DNA of 13,001 nucleotides from Candidatus Nomurabacteria bacterium. GTDB lineage: Bacteria > Patescibacteriota > Minisyncoccia > Phycocordibacterales > SBAW01. Location: NCBI GenBank assembly GCA_943355135.1, contig CALREG010000017.1, positions 1 through 13,001 on the forward strand. The letters run 5' to 3'. Positions within the stretch are counted from its first letter, which is position 1. The number at the start of each line of letters is the position of its first letter. Made by a program: the position numbers and the translations under genes. Positions 1-7,908 of this stretch are shown here, in pieces. The notes beneath the pieces were generated by a model. The model was given only the letters and a program-made list of their open reading frames with translations, was not told the origin of the DNA and searched no databases.

Positions 1-14
1 TTTATCTTTGCACG

Positions 15-23
15 TGCTATAAC
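15..23 (+). promoter_or_regulatory. candidate extended -10 element for the first YfhO-like gene
   Basis: TGC followed by TATAAC reads as an extended -10 box, with five of six matches to TATAAT. It ends 11 bases before the ATG at 35. A start site about 7 bases downstream of the box would leave a leader of roughly 5 bases, too short for a Shine-Dalgarno site, and none is visible. The matching -35 position falls outside the window, so this is only a candidate. Confidence 0.4.
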
Positions 24-34
24 TTGGACATTCC

Positions 35-2521
35 ATGCGCGGCCCTTTTTTTCGTGAGTTTTGGCCGGTTGCCCTCTTGACCCTGTTTGGGATTTTTATA
101 TTTGCACCCGTGCTGTTTTTTGGTCGAGCATTCTTCGGCGAGGAGCAGATCGGCTTTTATTACGCCATCTCCGACTATGTGCGTCAGTCGCTCGCCAGCG
201 GCACCTCGCTCCTGTGGCAAAGCGGCTACTTCGGCGGAGTATCGGCGAGTTTGGACCAGTTTGTAGGTGCGTGGTATCCGCTCAACCTATTTCTTTTTTC
301 TGTCTTTGGCACATTCACCGCACACCATCTCAGTGTCTTTATTGCCACCACGCTCGGTCTCCTTTTTTGTTATTGGTTTGGTCGTCTCGAGGGGTGGAAG
401 CGCTCGTCGTCTGTAGTGCTCGCGCTCGGCTATTTGTCTGCAACTACGTATGGCTGGCTGCAGATAGGGACCATCGCGGCGCACTCGTTTGCGATGCTAC
501 CCGCTCTTCTGGTGGCATTACACTACGCGACACAAAAGAGGACACGACTCATTGCCATACTCGGCGGCGGGGTAGCACTCGGTGTAGGATTTTTGGCAGG
601 GTTTATGCAGATTGTGTTTTATGCGTACATCGTCGCCGGCTGTTACGCGCTGTTTTTGGATTGGAATGCGTATTCGCGTGTTACTACTTGGTGGCGCTCA
701 TTACCGGTAAGTCTTTCATTCAGCGGTATGACGCTGTTGGGTCTTGCTCTCGGTTTCAGACAATTTTTCCCCTCCGCGTATTTGATTGACCAGACTATAC
801 GCACAAGTACGTATGCGGCTCAGAATGTAACCTATCCTTGGCCGACGGAACTTATGACCTTTGTTATGCCGCCGTATTTGTCGATACCGTTTGTCGGGGG
901 TGGAAGCTCGGCTGGTTTTTATGTTGGCGTTCTTGGACTAGTTTTTGCCATACTCGGACTTATCTACTACCGGACCCGCTCCTCATTATTTTTTGCCGCA
1001 CTATACGCGTGTGTTGCGGCGGTCGCATTCCACCTACCTATATTTGGCTGGCTCAACGAGCATATACCGCCGTTCTCTCACATGGGAGGCAACTTCCGCT
1101 GGATGCTTGCGGCGGCATTCCCTTTGGCATATTTGAGCGCCACAGGGGTAGAAGGTTTTTTACGCAACCCAGAGCGTGTTACTGCTCGGGCATACAAAGT
1201 TGTGTTATGGTGCCTGTCTCTGCTGGTCGGTGCGCTCGTGCTCGGCAGTATTGCGGTCACCGCACTCGCCACTGCAATAGCGTCGTCGCCTAAATGGATA
1301 GCGGGGATTATTGCGTGGTACGGCAGTTGGCACACACTTTTATATCCAGCAGAGCATTACCACAGCGTACTGGAGCAGGCGATACAACAGGTTGCCGGCA
1401 CCTTTGCGCTCTCTAACCCGCGGTTCCTCTTTGGTGCCCTCTGCACTATAGCGGCACTTTGTTTTTTTGTGGCACTGCGTTGGTGGCCAGCCTCGCGGCA
1501 GCATATGTCCAAAATAATTGTCGCCGTTACCGTGCTTGCAGTCGGTGGTACCTATGCCCTGCAGTGGAGCGATTTGGTGCCGCAAGCGATATATGCCGAG
1601 AAGCCTGCGCTCGTATCATTGTTGGAAAGTCGAGAGAAAGATCCACACAGCTATCGGATATTCGGTTTTTTGCTCGGAGACGGCCTGTTTCAACAACTTA
1701 CATCGCGACAAACATTTACACCAGATGATGCGACGCGCCTCCAGCACGAGATACTCACCAACAACGTAAACCTCTACTTCGGCATTGAGCGCATGGACGG
1801 CATGGAGCCGTACCGCACGCTGCGCGGCAATCAACTCATCCACACGGTGCTCGGGTTTGATAACGCGGCGTATGTGTTTGATGACACATCTCCAGCTCTC
1901 GCGACCAGCCGACTTGATCAGCTCTACAACCGTGACGTGCAAAAAGTGACCGATTTGGTAGGGAAGTTGGCCGACTTTAACAAGCGCCTTCAACTGCTCT
2001 CGATGATGAATGTCAAATATATCTACTCGCCGTACCAGCTCACAGATGTTCGTCTTGTTCCAGTGACAACTATCCCGTTGTCAGTATCAACTACTACGAA
2101 ATTGTATGTGTATGAAAATAAACAGGTGTTACCACGTCTGTACTTTGCCGCACAGCCGCAGTTCTTTAGTGGTACTCAAAATGAGCTACTGCAGAAGGTA
2201 GTTGCAGAAAAAGATTTTTCTAAGCGCACATGGATAGAATGTGGCACTTGTTCTGCAGGCACTACAAGCGGCGGCAGCGTACGCGTACAAAAATACAAGC
2301 CGGGAGACGTCGTAGTTGAGGCTACGACCTCTCGCGGCGGCTGGCTCGTATTCTCCGAAAGCTATCTTGCCGGCTGGCAAGCAAAAGTAGATGGAGTTGT
2401 CGCGCCACTCTATACAGCCAACTACCTTTTCCAGGCAGTGTATGTGCCCGCAGGCACCCACGAAGTCTCTTTTGTATACCAAGATGTCACTGTGCTACAG
2501 TTGGAGGCGCTGTTTAAATAA
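35..2521 (+). CDS. YfhO-like multi-pass membrane protein A (probable GT-C type glycosyltransferase)
   Basis: This 828-residue protein looks like the YfhO family of large membrane proteins, which are linked in Firmicutes to glycosylation of lipoteichoic and wall teichoic acids from lipid-linked sugars. Residues about 10-550 hold roughly a dozen hydrophobic segments. The first external loop (about 30-85) has the family pattern of an acidic site, aromatic residues, then a LW...GYFGG and WYPLN stretch. The outer C-terminal part has the DGMEP turn (588-592), YVYEN..LPR (about 691-700), a CGTC pair (C736, C739), and a final ESYLAGWQAKVDG domain (about 775-787) typical of YfhO. At the usual acidic position in loop 1 it has E37, where paralog B has D31. 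The protein stops soon after the C-terminal domain, without the closing membrane helix I expect in many family members. The first ATG is used; no SD is visible. The GT2 fusion gene follows after 11 bases, so the two are probably cotranscribed. The family call is firm; the sugar and acceptor are unknown. Confidence 0.85.
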   Translation: MRGPFFREFWPVALLTLFGIFIFAPVLFFGRAFFGEEQIGFYYAISDYVRQSLASGTSLLWQSGYFGGVSASLDQFVGAWYPLNLFLFSVFGTFTAHHLSVFIATTLGLLFCYWFGRLEGWKRSSSVVLALGYLSATTYGWLQIGTIAAHSFAMLPALLVALHYATQKRTRLIAILGGGVALGVGFLAGFMQIVFYAYIVAGCYALFLDWNAYSRVTTWWRSLPVSLSFSGMTLLGLALGFRQFFPSAYLIDQTIRTSTYAAQNVTYPWPTELMTFVMPPYLSIPFVGGGSSAGFYVGVLGLVFAILGLIYYRTRSSLFFAALYACVAAVAFHLPIFGWLNEHIPPFSHMGGNFRWMLAAAFPLAYLSATGVEGFLRNPERVTARAYKVVLWCLSLLVGALVLGSIAVTALATAIASSPKWIAGIIAWYGSWHTLLYPAEHYHSVLEQAIQQVAGTFALSNPRFLFGALCTIAALCFFVALRWWPASRQHMSKIIVAVTVLAVGGTYALQWSDLVPQAIYAEKPALVSLLESREKDPHSYRIFGFLLGDGLFQQLTSRQTFTPDDATRLQHEILTNNVNLYFGIERMDGMEPYRTLRGNQLIHTVLGFDNAAYVFDDTSPALATSRLDQLYNRDVQKVTDLVGKLADFNKRLQLLSMMNVKYIYSPYQLTDVRLVPVTTIPLSVSTTTKLYVYENKQVLPRLYFAAQPQFFSGTQNELLQKVVAEKDFSKRTWIECGTCSAGTTSGGSVRVQKYKPGDVVVEATTSRGGWLVFSESYLAGWQAKVDGVVAPLYTANYLFQAVYVPAGTHEVSFVYQDVTVLQLEALFK

Positions 2522-2532
2522 GTGCCATTTTC

Positions 2533-4032
2533 ATGTCTAAAGTAGTTACCGTTATCATCCCTTGCTACAACGAAGAGGCGACCATAGAGGAGCTTCTGGG
2601 GCGTGTTGAGCGCGCCGATTTTGGCCACTGGAAGAAGGAGATTTTGGTCGTGGACGATGGCTCACGCGACCGTTCTCGCTCCATGCTCGATACCTATCGC
2701 TCGAAGCCGGGTTACACGATCATCTTTCATGAAAAAAACGGTGGCAAAGGGGAGGCCGAGCGCACCGCAATCAAACATGCCAAGGGCGATTATCTAGTGC
2801 TACAAGATGCCGACCTCGAGTACAATCCTGCAGAGATTAAAAAAATGCTCGACGTGGTTGATGAGACGGGGGCACAGGTGGTCTTCGGTTCGCGCAACTT
2901 CCACACGGCTTGGCATCGCGTCGGTGCGTACTTTGGCATCAGTATTGGCGTGTGGGTGAGTACGTGGTTTGTAAATATCCTCTACGGTACGCGCATCACT
3001 GATGCGTGGACTTGCTACAAGCTTTTCTCGCGCGAAGTGTCGCGCAAGGCCCACTTTATCGGCGGAGGCTTCGAGGCCGACTACTTGTTTATCGGCGAGG
3101 TGGCGGTCAACGGATACGAAATAGTGGAAGTCCCTATAAGTCACACACCGCGCTCCGCAGAGGAGGGCAAGAAGATACGCTACATGGATGGTGTCCGTTC
3201 TATGACGCTCTTGTTGATGCATCGTTTGTCGCACTTGCGCAGCCGAGAGGGGAGTGACGAAGCAAAAGAGGCGCGCCGAGCTGTGGTTGAGTCGTTACTG
3301 GGTCCTCAGGAGATTATGGTGAGCGAGTATGCCGAGGAGCACCAAAGCGGTGTCAACTGGCTCAAATCTTTTCTTAAGCAGTTTCCCGCGGTGTACTACA
3401 CTATCTGGGGAGTATTTTGCCCAGCCTTGATGGTGCAGAATGGTCCTAAAAAGATTTTTAACTACACCGACGGACTGGTCGCTGACATAGGCTCGGGCCC
3501 AGACCGCCTGTCGCCCACCATCATCAATGTCGACATGTACCCGTTCCCTGGCGTAGATGTCGTGGCGAGCGCAGATGCTCTGCCGTTTGCCGAAAATACA
3601 TTCGACGGGTTGGTAAATGAGTCTCTGCTTGAGCATGTACAGAATCCGCGTGCAGTCGCCGCCGAGCTTGCCCGCGTGCTCAAACCGGGCGGGGTGATAT
3701 ATACGAGCGCGCCGTTTATTCATCCCTTCCATGCCTCGCCAGACGACTTTCATCGCTTTACGCGCAGTGGTCTGCGAGAGCTCTTCCCCAACTTTGAGAT
3801 ACTTGAGAGTGGCGTGCGCTCAGGTCCGTGGAGTGCGCTTCTCCTTTTTTTGGCGTATTGGTTGGGGGCCATTGTAACGCTGGGCTCACGACGCTACGCC
3901 CCTTTTGCGGCGCACATCTTTATGCTCATCCTCGGCCCGCTGAAGGTCTTTGATCTCCTCTTTACGTGGATGCCCGAGGCAGATGCGGTGAGTGCCCACC
4001 TCTACCTCGTCGCTCGTAAACCACGAAACTAA
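2533..4032 (+). CDS. fusion of family 2 glycosyltransferase and SAM-dependent methyltransferase, with hydrophobic C-terminus
   Basis: This 499-residue protein has two enzyme domains. Residues 1-235 are a GT2 domain of the dolichyl/polyprenyl-phosphate sugar synthase type: IIPCYNEE (8-15), VVDDGSRD (39-46), the metal-binding QDADLEY (91-97) and FGSRN (118-122). Residues about 310-425 are a class I methyltransferase: VADIGSGPDR (316-325) as motif I, VDMYPFPGVDVV (333-344), DALPFAENTFDGL (348-360), and ELARVLKPGGVIYTSAPF (378-395). A mixed helical linker (about 240-305) joins them. Residues 433-478 are strongly hydrophobic and could anchor the protein to the membrane. Known GT2 relatives load a sugar from a nucleotide donor onto a polyprenyl phosphate; the fused domain may methylate that sugar or its lipid product, which is inference. 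It starts 11 bases after the upstream YfhO-like gene with no SD, and ends 53 bases before the flippase. Both domain calls are secure; the substrate is not. Confidence 0.9.
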   Translation: MSKVVTVIIPCYNEEATIEELLGRVERADFGHWKKEILVVDDGSRDRSRSMLDTYRSKPGYTIIFHEKNGGKGEAERTAIKHAKGDYLVLQDADLEYNPAEIKKMLDVVDETGAQVVFGSRNFHTAWHRVGAYFGISIGVWVSTWFVNILYGTRITDAWTCYKLFSREVSRKAHFIGGGFEADYLFIGEVAVNGYEIVEVPISHTPRSAEEGKKIRYMDGVRSMTLLLMHRLSHLRSREGSDEAKEARRAVVESLLGPQEIMVSEYAEEHQSGVNWLKSFLKQFPAVYYTIWGVFCPALMVQNGPKKIFNYTDGLVADIGSGPDRLSPTIINVDMYPFPGVDVVASADALPFAENTFDGLVNESLLEHVQNPRAVAAELARVLKPGGVIYTSAPFIHPFHASPDDFHRFTRSGLRELFPNFEILESGVRSGPWSALLLFLAYWLGAIVTLGSRRYAPFAAHIFMLILGPLKVFDLLFTWMPEADAVSAHLYLVARKPRN

Positions 4033-4062
4033 TGCCCACAAATACTTGTTAAAGTGGTATTG

Positions 4063-4075
4063 GTGCCCTAGGCAC
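4063..4075. repeat. small inverted repeat upstream of the flippase gene
   Basis: GTGCC-CTA-GGCAC is a perfect 5-bp inverted repeat with a 3-base loop. It lies in the 53-base gap between the GT2 fusion and the flippase, ending 10 bases before the flippase ATG at 4086. No T-run follows, so it is not an intrinsic terminator. It could be a weak hairpin over the ribosome-binding region or a small operator. A repeat this short can also arise by chance. Confidence 0.3.
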
Positions 4076-4085
4076 TGTATTTGAT

Positions 4086-5444
4086 ATGGAACCCTCAATA
4101 AGCTCGGTGGTCGGCCGCGGTACTTTTTATCTGGCCGTCACAACAGTGGTGCTAAAAATTGCCAGTCTAGTGAGTGTTTTGCTGGTACTCAACTACCTAA
4201 CCGTCAGAGAGTATGGTATCGCCGAGCTTGTAATTACTCTAGTGCCACTCCTGTCCCTGTTTTTGCTGCCGGGCCTTAATACAACAGTCATAGCCGACGC
4301 GGGTATAGAAAAAGCGCGGGGCAATTATGCGGGGGTTAAAGGCTTGCTCCTCAATTATTTACAGCTACAAAGTTTGTTTGCAGTGTGTGTCTGGGTAGCT
4401 GTTTTTTTTGGCGCGTCCATGCTGGCGACTTGGTACGGCAAGGGAAATTTGGCGCCGCTCATACAAATCGTATCCTTTGGATTTTTACTCTCCCCGCTCC
4501 GCTCCTTTGTGCAGGTTTTTCAGAGGGTGTACCTTCAGTTTTCTCAGCAGTCCGTTTTTTCAGTACTTGAAGAGGCATGGAAGTTGGCGCTGCTCGGATT
4601 CTTTTTCTTTGGGTTGCATTGGCGTGTTGAGGGCTTACTTGCCGCCGCCGTCCTTTCTCAGGCGTTGGCACTTATTTGTATCCTCCCTTATTTTTTGCGC
4701 ATAGACCGCAGCTTATGGCGGGTAACAGGAGAGCGCCTGCGTTTTTGGCATTTTTTGTATTTGCACGGCAAATGGGGAGTCTTTTCTACCTACTTAGGCA
4801 CTGTGGGAAAAAACATCCGCCCTTGGATCATTGGTTTCTTTTTGGGAACCGAGGCCGTGGGTCTTTATGCAGTAGTCATGGGACTCGTAGGGCATGCCAC
4901 CTCGCTATTTCCTCTCGAGCAGGTAATGAGCCCCGTGCTCCCGCAGTATCTTAGTGACAAAGAGCGATTCTATCGTCTTATTGCTAAAGCGGTTAAATAC
5001 CAATTTTTGGGCTACGCGCTCATAAGCATCCCTGCGGCCTTTTTCTCGCCGTGGTTTTTTGCATGGCTCTTTCCACAATATGTGCCAGCGGTACCTCTAT
5101 TTCAAGTTATGCTCCTTCTACTTACGTCCATTGCTTTTGACGCTATATTCAGTGGTGCGTTTTATGCCCTACGGGCGCAGCGTAGCCTATTTTTTGCTTC
5201 TGTGTATAAACTTTTATTAACTGCGCTTCTAACACCAGTATTCCTGATTTTTTTTGGTTTTTTTGGTATAGCATATGCCGTGATCACGATAAACTATTTG
5301 TATGTGTTTGAGCGATATATAACGCTTAAGCGCTTGCTGCCTGGTTTTCGCTTGCGCGCACGCGATTTCTTCACTATAGACGAGTATGACCAATTTGTTA
5401 TAAAGAAGTTCTCGCAGGCGTTGATAAGAATTTTCAAAATATGA
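4086..5444 (+). CDS. Wzx-like polysaccharide/lipid-linked sugar flippase (MOP superfamily)
   Basis: This 452-residue protein is hydrophobic throughout, with alternating membrane segments typical of Wzx/RfbX-type exporters in the MOP superfamily. The start matches the family: a first helix (about 12-36), a short loop with VREYGIAELV (40-49), then helix 2 and the LLPGLNTTVIADAG stretch (60-73). Length is normal for the family (about 400-500). The tail after about residue 428 is soluble and probably cytoplasmic. Such proteins flip undecaprenyl-linked sugars to the outer face of the membrane. Next to a GT2 enzyme and two YfhO-like proteins, the natural role is to move their lipid-linked sugar, which is inference. 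The ATG at 4086 has no clear SD. Its TGA stop overlaps the ATG of the next gene in an ATGA junction, pointing to coupled translation. Confidence 0.9.
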   Translation: MEPSISSVVGRGTFYLAVTTVVLKIASLVSVLLVLNYLTVREYGIAELVITLVPLLSLFLLPGLNTTVIADAGIEKARGNYAGVKGLLLNYLQLQSLFAVCVWVAVFFGASMLATWYGKGNLAPLIQIVSFGFLLSPLRSFVQVFQRVYLQFSQQSVFSVLEEAWKLALLGFFFFGLHWRVEGLLAAAVLSQALALICILPYFLRIDRSLWRVTGERLRFWHFLYLHGKWGVFSTYLGTVGKNIRPWIIGFFLGTEAVGLYAVVMGLVGHATSLFPLEQVMSPVLPQYLSDKERFYRLIAKAVKYQFLGYALISIPAAFFSPWFFAWLFPQYVPAVPLFQVMLLLLTSIAFDAIFSGAFYALRAQRSLFFASVYKLLLTALLTPVFLIFFGFFGIAYAVITINYLYVFERYITLKRLLPGFRLRARDFFTIDEYDQFVIKKFSQALIRIFKI

Positions 5445-7903
5445 CTCTTCGATTAATTGCGTTTTGGTTTTTCCTTGTTGGGCTGGCTCTCGCACCTTTT
5501 TTATTTGGTGGGAGGCTCTTCTCAGAAGGTGATGCCATTTTATATTACTATCCGGTGTTTGATTTTTATCATCAAACGATCGCGCAGAGCGTATCATTTT
5601 TGTGGAATCCTTCGATATTCTTAGGTCTACCAATATATCTCAGTCAATCAGCTGGTTTTTTTGATCCGCTCAACTGGATGCTGTTTCATCTGCCGACTTT
5701 TACCGCATATCATCTGCGCTTAGCGATAGACTTGTTTTTGGTGCTGGCGTTTTCATACGGCGCAGGGCGCCAGTTTGGACTCACCCGACTTTCCTCGCTT
5801 CTGATAGGGATGGGCTACATCGTCGCGTTCAATTGGCGCTACCTCTCTAATGTCGTCATTTCGAACAGTCTCTTTTTACTCCCATTTCTGTTTTATGCAG
5901 GACTGCGGCTGTTTAAGGCCACCAGGGAGTGGGAGCGTTGGGCGTGGATTGTGGCGATGGGCGCCGCAGTCGGGTGGTCCTTTATTTCTGGATACGCACA
6001 GTTTGTTGTCTACTCGCTGTTTGTATTCGGTATTTTTTATGCTTATTATTTCTTTTTTATTCTGCCCGGAGAAAAGAATCTAAAAAATATGGCCCGCTGG
6101 GCAGGATACGGCCTCTCTGTTGTAGCGATAGGATTTGTTATAGGTTTGCCACAAATTCTACCGGCGCTCGAGTTTACCCCGCTCACCGTTCGCTCCGAAG
6201 GTGTCGCCTACGAAGTTGCAACATATAAAACAACCGAGCCGGGCGATGTCATCTTGGCCGTATTCCCCGACTATCTCTACTTTCCCTATGTCTCAAGCGG
6301 GCGCAAACCGCTTTATGTGGGCGTGTTGTTGTTTGTGCTCGCATTGGTGGGCATCCGCGAGGCACTCCGCTCTCGTAAGAAAGAACCCGTAACAAGGGAG
6401 CGCAAGATGATGCGAGTGTTACTGGCCCTTTTGGCTTTTTGCTTCGTAGTATCGCTCAAATGGTCACCGGTCTTTTATTTGATGCAAAAGTTGCCCGTGT
6501 TCGAATTATTCCGATTCCCGTACCGGTGGATGTATATAGGTGCATGGTTTCTGGCGGTGCTCGGAGCGTATGGATCTGATACTTTTTACAATCGAAAAGA
6601 GGAACTCAGACACTCGTGGCTTATGCATATTGTGGCGTGGGTGGGTGGTGGCATTGTTGCAGGAGTACTCCTCCTTAATTTTGCGGGTGCATGGTTTTGG
6701 AGCGTTGCAGCCAAAGTGGGCGCGAAGGTATTCAACTATACGCTGTATGGGCATGGCCCTTTTATTAAAGAGGCGAGTCACTATCAAGAAGCGTTTATAC
6801 GAGGTATAGATGCATGGCGCGGTTTTCTTTCGCTCGGCGAGCTCAAGTTTGCGGCTCCATTTTTTATCTTGGTCGCGGCGGGGGGTCTTATGTATTGGAC
6901 TCTACGGAGGAATCTCCCGGAGCAGCAATTTCGTACATTTGGTTTTGTACTCTCGGTAGTTACTTTTCTAGCCGTCTTTATGGTGCAATGGCCGTATTCG
7001 GTTCCTGCTACAGTGGCGCAGACACACAGTGTGCTTCTAGATCGTACGTTCTCCGATAAAGAGCTTACCGAATACAGAACCTTTCCGTTCCTGCTCGGGA
7101 GTTCACTCTCCTCTCTCGTACCACCCACGTATCAAATCACTCAGGATCAAATAGTCGCCAATGCGGAGATGCAGTTTGCGACTGGTTGGCCTAATATGCA
7201 CATGTACGATGGACGAGAGGTGTCTGTTGATGGCTACGATGTATTTGCCCCCGCCGATTTAGTGGCTGTATTGGGAAGGGTGGGGAGTACCCACGGAGGC
7301 GAAGAGGAGACAAAAGTTCTACCTCAGGCAGAAGTGGTGCAGCGCCTCCTTAACGGTTTGGACATTATAGGTATGTTGTCGGGTAAATTTATTGTCTCAG
7401 GCGTTCCACTCGTGAGCCCTAGCCTCACTTTGCGTACGACTTGGCCTGTGTCGCACTTGGGCGGCGAAGTATATGTATATGAAAATAGCCGCGCGCTGCC
7501 GCGTTGGTATTTTGCACACAAAATAATCTCGCACCCGCATACCACCCTCATAGGGTTGTTGGAGACAGTTGATGTCCGTACCTTTGCTCAGCAGACATAT
7601 CTTGATTGTATTTCCTGTGTGGCAGTAGAAACCCCTAACAAAAAAGATACGCTGGTTGCAATGGTTTCGGAGCCTGCCACAAAAGAGTTTCTGACTAATA
7701 CAACTTCGGCCCAATGGTTGGTGTTTAATGAGTCCTTCCTTCCGGGCTGGGAGGCGAGCATCGACGGTATTGAAGTACCTATTATGCGGGCAAACGGTAT
7801 GGGGATGGCGGTTCTGGTACCAAAGGGAGATCGTTCAGTAACTTTTGAGTACCTAGGCGTCTTACAGGAGGGTAAGTTGTTAAAAATGCTCCGCGTGTAC
7901 TAA
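5441..7903 (+). CDS. YfhO-like multi-pass membrane protein B (paralog of the first gene)
   Basis: This 820-residue protein shares its whole plan with the protein at 35-2521 but is well diverged. The first loop has GRLFSEGDAILYYYP (24-38), with an acidic D31 at the place usual for GT-C enzymes, then FLWNPSIFLGLP and DPLNWMLF. About a dozen membrane segments follow. The outer part has DGYD (597-600), YVYEN..ALPRWYFA (about 678-691), CISC (C723, C726), and a final NESFLPGWEASIDG domain (about 763-776) characteristic of YfhO. Like paralog A it lacks an obvious last membrane helix after this domain. The family's known members act in lipid-carrier-dependent glycosylation of surface polymers. The start overlaps the flippase stop by ATGA, and a GT-B-like gene follows 5 bases after its stop, so flippase, YfhO B and that gene form one tight unit. 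With its intact Asp, this copy is the likelier active transferase of the two. Confidence 0.87.
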   Translation: MTLRLIAFWFFLVGLALAPFLFGGRLFSEGDAILYYYPVFDFYHQTIAQSVSFLWNPSIFLGLPIYLSQSAGFFDPLNWMLFHLPTFTAYHLRLAIDLFLVLAFSYGAGRQFGLTRLSSLLIGMGYIVAFNWRYLSNVVISNSLFLLPFLFYAGLRLFKATREWERWAWIVAMGAAVGWSFISGYAQFVVYSLFVFGIFYAYYFFFILPGEKNLKNMARWAGYGLSVVAIGFVIGLPQILPALEFTPLTVRSEGVAYEVATYKTTEPGDVILAVFPDYLYFPYVSSGRKPLYVGVLLFVLALVGIREALRSRKKEPVTRERKMMRVLLALLAFCFVVSLKWSPVFYLMQKLPVFELFRFPYRWMYIGAWFLAVLGAYGSDTFYNRKEELRHSWLMHIVAWVGGGIVAGVLLLNFAGAWFWSVAAKVGAKVFNYTLYGHGPFIKEASHYQEAFIRGIDAWRGFLSLGELKFAAPFFILVAAGGLMYWTLRRNLPEQQFRTFGFVLSVVTFLAVFMVQWPYSVPATVAQTHSVLLDRTFSDKELTEYRTFPFLLGSSLSSLVPPTYQITQDQIVANAEMQFATGWPNMHMYDGREVSVDGYDVFAPADLVAVLGRVGSTHGGEEETKVLPQAEVVQRLLNGLDIIGMLSGKFIVSGVPLVSPSLTLRTTWPVSHLGGEVYVYENSRALPRWYFAHKIISHPHTTLIGLLETVDVRTFAQQTYLDCISCVAVETPNKKDTLVAMVSEPATKEFLTNTTSAQWLVFNESFLPGWEASIDGIEVPIMRANGMGMAVLVPKGDRSVTFEYLGVLQEGKLLKMLRVY

Positions 7904-7908
7904 AGAAT

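Noticed and set aside
4046..4074. Promoter before the flippase gene from TTGTTA
   Set aside because: At 17 bases downstream the sequence is TAGGCA, a poor -10, and no better-spaced pair was found.
5442..5456. TGA read as glycine, as in some CPR groups (code 25)
   Set aside because: No gene in the window has an internal TGA, and the single gene ending in TGA has normal family length, so TGA acts as a stop.
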